From Zanthoxylum bungeanum (lineage: Eukaryota; Streptophyta; Magnoliopsida; Sapindales; Rutaceae): a stretch of DNA of 64,000 bases. The stretch spans positions 1 to 64,000 of the forward strand of contig SKCR01037637.1 in the NCBI GenBank assembly GCA_019454045.1, in the 5' to 3' direction. The notes beneath the pieces were generated by a model. That model saw only the letters and a program-made list of their open reading frames with translations. It did not search any database and had not been told where the DNA came from. Made by a program: the position numbers and the translations under genes. Of this stretch, positions 22,247-33,756 are shown piece after piece. Within the stretch, counting starts at the first letter, position 1. Each line of letters opens with the position of its first letter.

Positions 22247-22975
22247 TTATTTCACTTTGACCACTATTTCCCTGTATCCCATGCGAGAAGTTTGGTAGTT
22301 GTGGATTTGAAGGACAAGGCTATCGGGTAGGTAGGAGTCAATAATGTGGGTAGGTGGAGGTTTTCTGTGTATGTTGGCTTGTTCTTTTTCCGGGTTGGGT
22401 ATTTTATGGGTGTCAATCAGGTCTTGGATCTCATGCCTCAGGCAAGGGCAGTTATTAGTTTCATGGCCTCTTTGCTGGTGGTAGTGACAGTAAAAGTTTA
22501 GCTTAAGGTAGCGTGGTACAGGGTTTGGAAGTGGTCTGGGCTCTAAGGGAATCATGAGTCCTTGCTTTTCCAGCTCTTTAAACACCTCTAATAAAGGTCT
22601 TCCAAGTTTGGAGAATCATCTGTTTCTAATAGGGGCAACCTCAGGGGAAGTGGGCTTGGTCTCCGAAGGTTCCCCAATGATCTTTCCATTCTGATTGTTC
22701 ATCTCTCTGTTATCGGCTATACAGAGTACGGTCAAACTGGCCATAACATTAGTCAGAACTTGCAATATTTCAATAATTCCTGTTACTTTGGTCTCCAATT
22801 GATCCAGGCGGGATCTCTCATTGGCTGACTCGTTCATGTTGGTTGATGGTCTTCTGACAAGTCTCTCTGTTTTCCTAACCCAACGGAATCTATGATGTCT
22901 TTTTGAGACATAGAGGGTGTTAACATGATGTATGTATGTATGAGGTGCATGAAATGCATGTAAAATATAGAACAT
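22247..22975 (-). pseudogene. F copy 2: gag remnant with zinc knuckle
   Basis: Two ORF pieces in sense. The first (22975-22616) holds SANERSRLDQLETKVTGIIE, a coiled-coil-like N-terminal segment. The second (22585-22247) reads GLMIPLEPRPLPNPVPRY then YCHYHQQRGHETNNC and PCLRHEIQDLID. The C-x2-H-x4-H-x4-C knuckle followed by a short helix is the style of Ogre/Tat Gag, although central Gag is absent and a stop separates the pieces. The fragment may have been kept because it overlaps packaging sequence, but that is speculation. Confidence 0.78.
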
Positions 22976-22989
22976 ACTAAATCAATTAA

Positions 22990-23600
22990 AATTTTCAAAC
23001 AAATCGGCCCATTACCATTTTAGAAGCTTTTGGGCTAAATGTCATAGGAGTGAACTCGTCCCAGTTTAAAGGCCCAACGAGTTCGCATCTCACGGCAAGG
23101 AGCCCAACTACATCCAAATGGTAATGTTTCGAACACAAGCACAAAATGGCCCATCAACATTTAGAGGCCTTTGGCCCAATCGTCATAAGATACGTTCTTG
23201 TCCCAATTTAAATTGCCCAACAAGCCCATATCCTATGACAAATTGTCCAAATGGATCCAAACGATGATGTTCCCAAACACAAGCATAAAGATAATTCAAG
23301 CATAAAACAGTAAATTCTACAAGGTGGCCCATCAACATTTCAGAAGCTTTGGGCGTAATGGTCATAGGATACGAAATCGCCCCAGTTTAAATGGCCCATT
23401 CGCATTTCTGACAAAAAGTCCAACTGCATCCAAATAAGGATGGTCCACAAGCACATGCTCAAGGAAATAATTGTTACTTTCCCATACAACCCCGATATAT
23501 GGGGGGTTCGTGAGAGTATAGACAAAGACTCTTGCTGGCGAAGGATTGCCCACAACTAGGTCTCCCCACTCAATGGTTCGAGCAACCAAACAAGCACACC
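22990..23600 (-). repeat. F copy 2: leader tandem repeats (3 copies)
   Basis: Same three ~140-180 bp repeats as 15150-15770, starting near 23005, 23145 and 23323, with small indels. The third unit has lost about 10 bp (aacaagtt) near 23398. Confidence 0.74.
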
Positions 23601-23645
23601 TTTTTTATACCTTGCGGTACGTGCCAACAAGTCATGGTGTGTGAC

Positions 23646-23866
23646 TAACTGTCAAATGGATTTCTTGTTGCAGATTCCCTAGAGGGAGGGTGGAGCGAAC
23701 TCTCTTAAATACCCAAGCCTCTTAGGCTCTTATCGCTTGGTGACAGGAAAAAGTAACAAGTCCTCCAAATTAGTCTGTCACAACAGGCCAAGGGTAGTAA
23801 CTATTTAGGTGCCTCCACAGCTTTTCCTCGAAAGGTAGTGAATGAAGGAAGACACCAAACCATTAC
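23646..23866 (-). other. Leader module shared by F and the copia element C (copy F2)
   Basis: Nearly identical to 15806-16025, and clearly but more distantly related to 45754-45983. See the F1 entry for the shared blocks. Confidence 0.85.
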
Positions 23867-23976
23867 CTAGCCTTAAAATGTCTTTGATCAAACCCCCATT
23901 TTACCTATTGTAGACACGGTTAATTAAAACACAAATCCAAACATTATAAGAGAGTATTTCGGGGCCGATTCTCTAT

Positions 23977-23993
23977 CCCTAGTGGAGTCGCCA
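23977..23993 (-). other. F primer binding site, copy 2
   Basis: Sense tggcgactccactaggg, three bases from the end of the 5'-most LTR. This is the PBS that would serve the intact outer element. Confidence 0.8.
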
Positions 23994-23996
23994 GAC

Positions 23997-26900
23997 TTTG
24001 GTGACACAGGAAACTGGGCGACGCATGCTGTTCTGGGCTTGCGGCCCTGTTGGGAGTACGGAGTAGCCACGGGGGACTAAACCAGATAATGATGGAGTCG
24101 CCACCCGGTGTGAACCGGGAAAATGAGATTTAATGCCGCACTCACCCCTCGCAAGGGAAGACCTCAAACCGTTGGGTTCAGAATGGTCCCTTACTTATGT
24201 CACTTGTAATGAAAGGATTTGTGTAATAATTTAATCAATCCTAAGTAACACTTATTTCCAAGAATATCATGCTTCTAAATTCATATGCGTAAAAAGATAA
24301 AACTTACACCTAGATTTGCATATATCCTACTTCTAAGTTCACATGCTCGAAAGTAAGTCAAAGTAACGGTAAATATACAACTTCATAGGCATATTGTATT
24401 CATGAAAATGCAAGCACGTCATAATCACATAAATACACATAAAAGGGAATCAAATAATAATGAACATGTAATTTCATAAACATTTCATACACGCGGAAGC
24501 ATAAACAAATAACCATTAAATATTCATGCATAATAAAAGGAGTCAACTAAGTCCATATGTAACACATTCATATAACCTATGTCTAAGTTTTACATACAAC
24601 CTATTTGCATATAATCTAGTTCAAGTTTGCATGCATCTCGGTAGATTAAAGTAATGACAGATATACAATTTCACAAACGCATTATTGATGGACATGAGAG
24701 CTCACAAGCACTAATTGCATAAGCGTACATATTAAAGGGAGGAGATTAAGTGCATAATGTAAAAAAGGACAATTAAAGAGACAATCATATGTGAAGTAAA
24801 CGTGCCATGATGCGATTTGAAAGATAAATAATGGAGATGAAAGTAAAGAGATGCGACATATGCCCACATATATATCGGACCTTAAGTGTTCGATTGAACG
24901 TATCTCACATTCATTAGAATACACTTTGTCTGGCGCGGCGAAGTATCGTGGCAAAGGATTTTAACCCCTCGAAATGGAGGACCTTTCATCCGACTTACTA
25001 AGCCCATCCGCAATACAATATGATGCATGATCATGCGAAAAGATGGCATACAAAGAAAAGAAGCAAATAACTAAATACAAGGCGCGACGAAGCATCATGG
25101 TAAAGGATTTTAACCTCTTCAATTAGAGGACCTTTCATCGCACTTACTAAGCCCATGCGTAATTAACACAATGCATACATATGAAACAAAAGTGAATACA
25201 AAGATATCCGGCGCGACGAAGCATCGTGCTAAAGGATTTTAACCTCTTCAATTAGAGGACCTTTCATCGCACTTACTAAGCCCATGCGCTTATTTTAATA
25301 CATATATATATATAAAACAAAAGTAAATACAAAGATATCGGATTTCGTTCCCGATTTACATGTCTCATATCCAATCGAATATACATTGTCCGGCGCGGCG
25401 AAGCATCGTGGTAAATGATTTTTAACCTCTTCAATAGAGGACATTTCATCGCACTTACTAAGCCCATGCGCTTATCTCAATGCATATGTATGAAACAAAA
25501 AGTAAATGCAAAGATATCATTTCGTATACCCGATTGAACATATCTCACATCCAATCGAATATATATTGACCGGCGCGGCGAAGCATCGTGGTAAATGATT
25601 TTAACCCCTTCAATTAGAGGACCTTTCATCGCACTTACTAAGCCCATGCGCTCGATCATATCATTACACGAACAAATAATATACGGAAATTAAATAACGA
25701 ATAATAAACACATCAAAAAAATATAAAACAAAATATGCGCCGTTTGCTCAAATGGTACGTGGAGTTGTATCCCACGTACAATCATACTACCGTCCATTCG
25801 GAATCGGCTATGAAATTTACGTCTGGGTTTCCATCCTATATATCACAAGAGGCGACAAATTTTTCATTTTAATCAAGGGCCACAACACACATCATATTCA
25901 TAATACATGCATATTTATCTACTCAAGGGCCACAACATGCATTTTAACATAATAATCATGCGAACAAAACTTAATAAATAATAAAGATAAAACTGAAAAC
26001 AAGTGTGGAAAATACCCTCAGATCTAACCTTTTTTGCCGACTTTCGGACTTGCGTTTCACGGAGATCGGAAGGGTTAAAGCTCCTTAACTTCTCTGGTTC
26101 ACTGGTTTAGCGTCTTAGCTCACTGTTTTGCTGTTTTGCTTACTGTTTTACCTCCGTTTTACTGTCGCTTTCTCTGTATTTCTCCTCACTATTTCAGGTC
26201 ACTGCTTTGACATTTTAGTGGACTGTTTTGGGTGTTTTTTTAGAGGTTTAAAGTTCAGTTTTTGTTAGTGTTTTGAGGCTGATTTGAGGTGATTTACTGG
26301 CAGTTTCAGGGACTGGTTATGGAGACAGTTTATTCATGGATTTGAGGGGGTGCTGAAGGGTCTTTGGGGTTGAAGGTAAGGGGCAGTCTGTAAAGGATTT
26401 GCTTAGTTGTGGTTTGAGGCTTTGACAATGCGTGGTCAAGGGGGTAATGGCGTGATGGTTTGAGCAGTGGAGGGAATGTGACGTGTAGCGTGAAGGCTAG
26501 GTATGTGGCAGTTAGGTGCGCTGATGCGTGAGAAGGCAGGCTGAGGGCTTGTCAACGTGGGGGTGTGATGGGCGATGAGCTGGGTACCAAGGGACGTGTA
26601 GGCGAGGGCTGGTTGAAGGTTTGTGGAGAATGGCCGTGTAGTAGAGTTGGAGAAAGAGCATGGGCGTGTGGCAGTTTAATGAGAACGTGAGGGCTTGAGC
26701 GGTGGGGACGTGAACGTGGAGTGGGCATGTAGGGTTTGATACTACGTGAATTGGCTAAGGTGCAGGGCTTGGCTTGGCTGCTTGATTTGTGAGTTGTGAA
26801 GTAGTGTGCTTTGTGCGTGGCATGTGGTTTATAGTTGTGAAGGTGAGGTAGTAACGTGTCAAAGGGCTGAGTGATGAGTGTTGCTTGCGTTTTTGAGAGG

Positions 26901-27704
26901 ATAAGATGCTTAGGGTTTTTTTTGTAATGGAGAGATGTGAGGGTAACTACTCATGAGTATTTAGGGCTTATATTATTTTTTTTTGTTTGCCGTCAGTGAG
27001 ATGGAAGAGAGAGGTCCTAGGGTTAGGTTTTGTTATTCTTTTATAGAGAGAAGGTAGGGTTAGGGTTTGCATGGTTTAAAAAGGAAAGAAAATCAATTAA
27101 TTAGGGACATGATTTGTTTGTTTAAGAAGGTTATATATTTTAATTTGGTATTTATTTGTTTTATTTAGGCATATAATATTTTAATTGGTTATGATTGATT
27201 TTAATCAGGAATAATATTTCTTTAATTTAGGTATAAGATTTTAATTAAATATTAGTTTAATTTAGATTTAATTTAATTGGCATTTAATTTGTGTTGGATT
27301 TTAATTGGTTGATGACTTAATTAATATTTTATTTAATTTTAATATTTTATTTAGTTAGTATATCATTTAATTAATTATTTTATTTAATTTGGATGTCTTT
27401 TAGGGCCTTGGGCGTGTGGGCCAAGGTGGTGATGGTGTGGGCTTTGTCTTGGTGGGTTAGGTGTTGTGTGGACTAAGTGAGTGGGTTTGGGCCAAGGTTA
27501 AAAGGTTTGCGGGTTTTTTTCAGGCCAAGTGCTCTAAACGGAGGTCCAACAAGTAAGCTTGACGCTAAACAAGCGAATAAAAAATCTAATGAAATACCGA
27601 TTCCCTTCTGACGTCCGTTTCCCACAATGCCCTTGATTAAAAAAGTAGTGCCTCCAAACTGAGACTCATCATCGGGTTTCACATGCAAAAATACAATGCC
27701 TACA
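23997..27704 (-). repeat. F element 5'-most LTR (3708 bp)
   Basis: The longest F LTR, from tttggtgacacagg (one change from tgtggt) to tgcctaca. It holds five subrepeats (about 24930, 25080, 25207, 25390, 25571), an AT-rich block 27090-27400 and TAGGGTTT motifs at about 26729, 26912 and 27060. It keeps two segments deleted from LTR2 (about 26025-26095 and 26727-26905). It would carry the promoter of the element in sense. Confidence 0.9.
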
Positions 27705-27709
27705 ACGAC
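27705..27709. repeat. Right TSD of element F (acgac)
   Basis: Matches 9682-9686 exactly. E pol resumes immediately. Confidence 0.92.
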
Positions 27710-28650
27710 CATGCTCCCACTGGCCTTCTGATACACACAAGATTCTTCCGAATTCGTGAGAAAACTAGATGATCTAATAATCTCGTCGAATCGAAGATTC
27801 TAACTTCGTGAAGCTTGTTTAAGTCCATTAATGGACTTCTTAAGCTTACATACCATCCCCGAGTTTTCGCTGGATGCAAAACCTTCCGGATGTTCCATAT
27901 AGATTTCTTCATCAAGAAATCCATTTAGAAAAGCCGTTTTGACATCCATTTGCCAAATCTCGTAGTCATAATACGCAGCTATAGAAAGCAAAATCTGAGT
28001 AGACTTAAGCATTGCTACTGGTGAAAAAGTTTCATCGTAGTCGACGCCAGGTCGCTGCGTGTAACCTTTTGCTACCAGTCGGGCCTTATAATTTTCAACC
28101 TTACCGTCAGGCCGGCGCTTCCTTTTGTAAACCCATTTACAACAGATAGGAACAATTCCTTCGGGAAGCGGAACCAAGTCCCAAACTTGATTCTCATGCA
28201 TTGAGTTAACTCAAATTTCATGGCACTTTTCCATTTCATGGAGTCAATGTCCAACATCGATTCTCTATAGGTGAAAGGATCAGTCTCTTCTACTAAGAGA
28301 ACATCTAGACTCTTTTCTTATATCAAATACAAGCGTTCAGGAGGTCTAAATACCCTTTCTGACCTATAGAGTGTGTGTGTTGAAGGTCATTCATCTACTT
28401 GAACTTAAGGTTCCTCCGTTGGTTCACTGTTTTCAGGTTGGACTTTATCAAGTTCAACCTGTCTATGATTACCACCTTTCGACCAAAATTCTACTTCTAG
28501 AAATTTTCCGAAGTGAGCTACGAATACATTTCGATGCTCGTATCATAGAACAGATATCTCCTCGTATTCGAAGAATATTCGACAAACCTAAACTTTTGCC
28601 CTCGAGGCGAAAGCTTATCTTGTTGAGTCACCCTGACATAGGCAGGACAA
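27710..28650 (-). pseudogene. E element proximal reverse transcriptase and linker
   Basis: In sense the RT begins at about 28257 (LDIDSMKWKSAMKFELTQ) and runs through VPICCKWVYKRKRRPDGK, YKARLVAKGYTQRPGVDY, MDVKTAFLNGFLDEEIYM (first catalytic aspartate) and KLKKSINGLKQASRS to SGSMVV, where F interrupts. There is a frame change near 28200 and another near 27800. The stretch 28260-28650 is the integrase-RT linker, out of frame. The remaining RT with YVDD is at 9681-9640. Confidence 0.86.
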
Positions 28651-28652
28651 CC

Positions 28653-29560
28653 CTAAACCTTAATATAACTAAGATTTGGTCTCCTACCATACCATATCTC
28701 ATACGGTGTCGTAGGAACAGATTTTGAAGGAATCTTATTCAAAAGATGTTCATCTGTTAAAAGAGAGTAGCCCCATAAGAAATGTGGCAAATCTGTGAAA
28801 TTCAACATTGATCGGACCATATCCAATAAAGTCTGATTTCTCCTCACAGACACTCCATTGTGCTGTGGAGTATCTGGAGGAGTATATTGAGCGAGAATCC
28901 CATTCTTATTCATATAATCAATGAACTCACCACTCATATATTCTCTGCCTCGATCAGATCGAAGGCATTTAATATATTGACCAACTTGTTTTTCTACTTC
29001 ATTTTGGAACTCTTTGAACTTTTCAAAGGTTTTCGATTTATGTCTCATCAAATAGACATAACCGTACCGTGACAGATCATTGGTAAAGGTAACAAAGTAC
29101 GAATAACCACTGTGAGCAGTCTGACTTAGTGGACCACATACATCAGAATGTACGAGTTCTAGTAAGTTAGTGGCACGGTGTCCAACACCAGAAAGTGGGG
29201 CTTTGGTCATCTTACCTTGAATACATGATTCACAAGTTGGATAGGATTCAATGGTGAGATCTGGTATCAAACCATTCCTAACCAATTGGGTAAGGAGTTT
29301 AACCCCTATATGACCTAGTTGTATATGTCAAAATTCAGTATTATTAATTACAGGTAAACTACGTTTATTAACTCCAGTATTCAAAATATCTTTTGAAGTT
29401 TGCAATGTATAATAACCATGCTTATTTGGACAACAAAGGATCTGAATATTACGTTTATCATATAAATTCAAATAATAGTTCTTAATATTAATATGATAAC
29501 CTACTGCATCCAATACAAAAAGAGATAAGCTACACATCCGGGTATAAAATAACAGTCATC
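28653..29560 (-). pseudogene. E element integrase, catalytic glutamate lost
   Basis: The pre-integrase region is at 29537-29328, with a broken frame. The integrase frame 29285-28653 shows CESCIQGKMTKAPLS, LVHSDVCGPLSQ (first Asp), SRYGYVYLMRHKSKTFEKF, CLRSDRGREYMSG (second Asp), then TPQHNGVSVRRNQTLLDM. The third acidic residue, normally E in VSERRNRTLL as in D, is valine (codon at 28845-28847). The C-terminal part reads FLWGYSLLTDEHLLNKIPS. This would be inactive even if translated. Confidence 0.88.
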
Positions 29561-29679
29561 TAACAAAAGTGTCCCTTTCAGCAGAGAGATCTCATACACT
29601 CCAACTGCAACAGCATCCAGTGAGTCTCCACTCTCGAACCGCAACTGCATTGATCAAGGCTTAAGTTTCCTACTTTCCT

Positions 29680-30640
29680 TCAGCACCTGCAAAGAATTAC
29701 AAATGTGAATGGGACAAGCAGAATCTAAAATCCAAGTTGATGTAACGGATTCACAAGCCAAAGATATATCAATAACTGAAAAAATAAATGTACCTGATGT
29801 AGATGCTCTTTCCCTCCTCAGCTAGGCAATGTATTCAGGACAATTCCTTTTCCAGTGCCCGACTTTACTGCAGTGATGGCATTTATCTTCAGAAGCCCTC
29901 TTGGGCTTTGCTATCTTTGCCTGTAGTTGAGGACCGAAACCCTCCTTCTTCTTCCCCTTCTTCTTCTTTCCCTTTGGCTAGGCCTGGAAGAAGCAGAAAA
30001 AAATTAAGTCTCGGAGGGCGAGTCGGTACTCTCTTCTTAAGGTCAACTTTCACCGTGAACAACATCCTATGCAACTCATGGTAGGTACAGATAGTCCCGT
30101 TCATGTTGAAATACATCACGAACTGGCGATAAGAAGCTGTTAGTGAACCAAGAATGACACTCCTACCGAGAATGTCATTCAGAATGAGATTATGTTGCCT
30201 CAATTGATCGATCAAACGATAATCTGAAGAACATGCGGGCTAACAACTTACCCCTCATCTAATCACGCATGGAACAGTTCCATTGCGACTTTGTGAACAA
30301 CAACTTGTTCTTGGTTCTCAAACGATTGTATTAATCGTGTCATCATACTATATGCATCTAACATGACATAGTATTATTTATTGAGTCCCAGAGATAGTGA
30401 ACAAAGGATGTATGATTTAACTTTTAAACCATCATCCTTCCAAGCTTTAAAAACTTGGCGTTCCTCCGGTGTGGCATCCGCACCCACTGGAAGGGGTAAC
30501 AGACCCTCAAGAACATATCCCAACTTCTCGGAATCAAGGAAAATCCTCAAATCGAAGTCCCAATCAGCGAAGTTCTCTGCGCCTTTAAGTTTGTTCGCAT
30601 CAAGCTTACGCGCAAACTGATTAGTGGATGGTGCCGCCAT
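29680..30640 (-). pseudogene. E element gag and protease
   Basis: I place the Gag start at the ATG complementary to 30638-30640 (MAAPSTNQFARKLDANKL), because upstream codons show no family similarity. The Gag core follows (ADWDFDLRIFLDSEKLGYVL, then, after frame breaks near 30370 and 30220, SLTASYRQFVMYFNMN). A complete CCHC zinc knuckle KCHHCSKVGHWKRNC lies at 29883-29835. The protease motif TWILDSACPIHICN is at about 29738-29700, with DSA where DSG/DTG is usual. Frameshifts make it inactive. Confidence 0.86.
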
Positions 30641-31373
30641 CGCAAATCTACCATATAGATCATGAAAAACGGTTAGCAGATATGAAAATAGTTTCATATA
30701 ATATCATAAAAGCATTAACTAGATCATTGATTTTTAATCTAAAAATACCTCTCCTACTAAATCATGCAATATTGTAATCCCCAAACAGAATACAAAAATT
30801 TAATAATTAAATTAAACATAAATAGTGAGAGGTGGATCCCATGAATATATTTCAGCTCAAAGCATAGGCACGGTCTCGCCTAGGTATATTCATAAGGTAG
30901 ACAACTCATTGCCAATCACTCAATAGTGACTTCTGGGTTTTCGGTCCTGTCGTTTCTCGTTGTGACTACTAAGGCAGGCCCACAAGGAGACGTACCAAGG
31001 TTAAACTCATCAATGATAAACTCAAGCTACTTGCGTAACCCTGACAGCTAGGGCACGTTTGGGATTTCTCTTTCGCTTGAATTTATTTAGTATCTAATAT
31101 ACACCCGGCATAAATAAATCTCTATCGGCTACACCCTCACAACAGAGGCACGGTCTCGAATGTAGTGACGGAGAAATATTTATAAACCGTATTGACAAGA
31201 CGAACCATATAACATGTATCAAATACACAATTACATTTTAAACTTTATTAATTAGGAATTTTCCGAAAAAGATTATTTTTATTTATTTAATCAAATTTAA
31301 CAAATACATTTATGTAATCAAATTAAACATTGAATTTAAAAGGCATAATCATATTAGGGTGTCCAGAATCAGA
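30641..31373 (-). other. E element untranslated leader
   Basis: About 730 bp between PBS and gag with no coding signal. It carries two copies of aggcacggtctcg (near 30867 and 31146). It lacks the module shared by C and F. Confidence 0.7.
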
Positions 31374-31388
31374 CTGGCTTTGATATCA
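31374..31388 (-). other. E element primer binding site
   Basis: In sense tgatatcaaagccag, three bases from the LTR end. It equals the plant initiator-Met PBS (tggtatcagagccag) with two G-to-A changes. Confidence 0.8.
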
Positions 31389-31391
31389 TTT

Positions 31392-33751
31392 TGTAAGGGT
31401 TTTAAGGTGGAACTCCGGTAAGCAGCAGAACAGTGGGAAATCAAAAATTTTCCTCGGATAAATGAAATAAACTTATTTATTTTATTATCTAATTATCAAA
31501 TTATGAAATATTACACAACAAATCATATTTTTGTGTAATTATCGAATTACCCCTGAACAGTATATTTTGTTCATTTTAATCCGAAATTGTTCGAAATGAT
31601 TTTTGATGATTCTAAATCATTTCTAAGATGATTTTAACATGTCATAAACATCAAAAATCAAATTGCAACATGAACCCCAAATTTTACCCAAATTGCCGTG
31701 AGCCCCCCTTTGCAAAAATTGTGTATTTGTACTTTCAATGTTCAAACACATCAAGATGACATCCAATCAACATAAGATTTTTTATATATCATATACACAT
31801 CCAAATACAAAACATAAAAGAAAAGCCCCAAATTTGGAAGTGGTTTTAAACCCTAATTTTTCAATTTCATCAAATTGGACAAATTAGACCAAATTGGTTA
31901 AATCCAATACTTTAATCTATTCAATACTTCACCAAACAAGAATCACCACTTTGATATAACTCTAGTACAATTTTAGGTCACCAAGTAGTGGCTTACTAAC
32001 TCTAGAGTGGCAATTTTGATTTTCAAAGAATTAAAAGTAAGCTTTAAAACAAGTTTAAGCTCACTTACATGCATCATTCTTTCATCAAAGTTCACAAAAA
32101 AATAAACACACACAATAAGAAAGGGAGAACATCCAAACAACACAAAATGATGCCAATCATGTTAGAAATAATTTCCATGTTGAAGACTTAAAGAAAATAC
32201 ATACAAATATCAAGTTTTTCCAAGACTTTTAATTTGAACTTCAAGCTTTTTCTCTCAACTTCCTTTTGTTTATTTTAGTGTATTTTGTACTTCTAAAACC
32301 CTAAAATGAAATAAAACAACTTATACCCTTCACAATAGGCCTTGGCCGAATTTGACATAAGAAAAAATATCCGGATATTATTTTTGTTTCATTTAATTTA
32401 CTTTATCAACTTGTTAACTTGAATCATTAAACCATTAAATGAAAAGTTTAAAGTCAAAAAAGGCATCTTAAGGTCATCTCACATTTATCACAACTTTTGG
32501 ATATTTGTATCTTTAATTAATTTAATCATTTAACAATTAAATAATTATTAAAAAAATATATATAAATATATGTATTATATTTACATTAAATATTAAATAC
32601 ATATGTATTTATGATAAAAGTCAAATTTTTCAATTTGATAATTAATTAATATGTATTTGATAAAATTTATCATTAAATATAAATACACAAAAATTAAGAA
32701 ATGACTTCGGGTCCCTACACATGTATTTTTCGTTTAACCTTTAAATGATTTATAAATAATAAATATTATTGATAAATATTACTCTAGTGCTCTATGAGTA
32801 TATTTCATTAGTGAGACTCTAGATTCAGGCATATCCATTACAAAATTCAATTTTGTGTTCATAATTTACCCACCAGTAAATTACGACGATCACTGATAAA
32901 CTCGCTGAATCATACAGGTTGAGGTCATGGAATATGTATAATTCCTCTGTCACACGTATCCGGATATATCCCAGAGATATAGATGTGAACATCACATCTT
33001 TATGGGGATTATCCCGTCGACGTCTCTATTAGCAATCTCAAAATGAACATTTAGAACTGACTTCTAAATTGTACCACTGGCCCATGGTTTTTTTATCTGA
33101 ATGCTAATCAGATGGACTACCTATGCTTTGATACACAGAACTGACGAATCCTATCTTGATACTCACAGGACACCCTGAGGATCTATCCACACCCAACGAA
33201 TAGGCGGAGGTATGATCTAAATAGATCGGTGACGTGACTGCCATCTAAATATGGAAGATGTCTCATGCGCCCACAGTGGTATCTCAAGTCTAAGAATCAC
33301 AAGTGCTACTCACCCCGATAAGATTCTTATTGACGTTGGTGTACCATCCATTAAGAATCTTTGGTGAGTCGTTTAGAGTTTATCCGCTAGAAACACCTAC
33401 ACGTCTATACTAGTCTCCAAGACTTATGGTTCATTGAGAAACCATTGGAATCATATATTCCAGTATACGGCATGTATCTGTCTCAACGGGTTTACTTTAC
33501 TGACCAAGTAGTGTAAACCTTGACCAGGAACTGTCTGAGAATGACAACGTCATGATAGGACCCAATGTCAGTTGCGACGGTTTTGTAACAGTATCATGAA
33601 TAGTCATTCTAAGGTCATTATATCTTTACCATATTAAAAGATACATTATACTATAGAAACTGCATATATTATTCATAATAATAACGTTTTACAGTAGTTT
33701 TCATAAAGAAAATCCAACCGAGAATTGACGCTCTGAGCACCAACCCCAACA
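31392..33751 (-). repeat. E element 5' LTR (2360 bp)
   Basis: In sense from TGTTGGGGTTGGTGCTC to ...CCTTACA. It pairs with 6318-8664, with many point differences and a 39-bp segment (about 32388-32427) missing from the 3' copy. It is AT-rich in the middle. No ORF of note. Confidence 0.92.
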
Positions 33752-33756
33752 AATGC
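33752..33756. repeat. Right TSD of element E (aatgc)
   Basis: Equivalent of 6313-6317. It restores the D reading gaagcaatgcatgac when E is removed. Confidence 0.85.

Larger units (their letters stand above)
9687..27704 (-). mobile_element. F element: non-autonomous Tat/Ogre-like Ty3/gypsy, LTR-int-LTR-int-LTR
   Basis: An 18-kb unit with perfect TSDs (acgac) nested in the RT of E. In + coordinates it has a partial LTR (9687-11433), internal copy 1 (11434-16155), LTR (16156-19616), internal copy 2 (19617-23996) and LTR (23997-27704). Sense is minus: a PBS reading TGGCGACTCCACTAGGG follows the LTR end, and a purine-rich tract with aaagtggggg precedes TGTAGGC. Each internal copy keeps only a leader, a Gag fragment, the integrase C-terminus and a long 3' UTR with tandem repeats. 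PBS type, Gag knuckle and a tandem-repeat 3' UTR are all features reported for the Tat/Ogre lineage. The lineage name is my inference. Confidence 0.88.
6318..33751 (-). mobile_element. E element (Ty1/copia, both LTRs, 27.4 kb including nested F)
   Basis: A complete but inactive copia element in minus orientation. In + coordinates the order is 3' LTR 6318-8664, polypurine tract, RNase H and the distal RT, nested element F (9687-27704), proximal RT, integrase, protease, gag, leader, PBS, and 5' LTR 31392-33751. It is flanked by a 5-bp TSD and sits inside the pol gene of D. Without F the element is about 9.4 kb. Its Gag (MAAPSTNQFARKLDANKL) and Pol are copia-type but differ from the D/C family. 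Confidence 0.93.
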
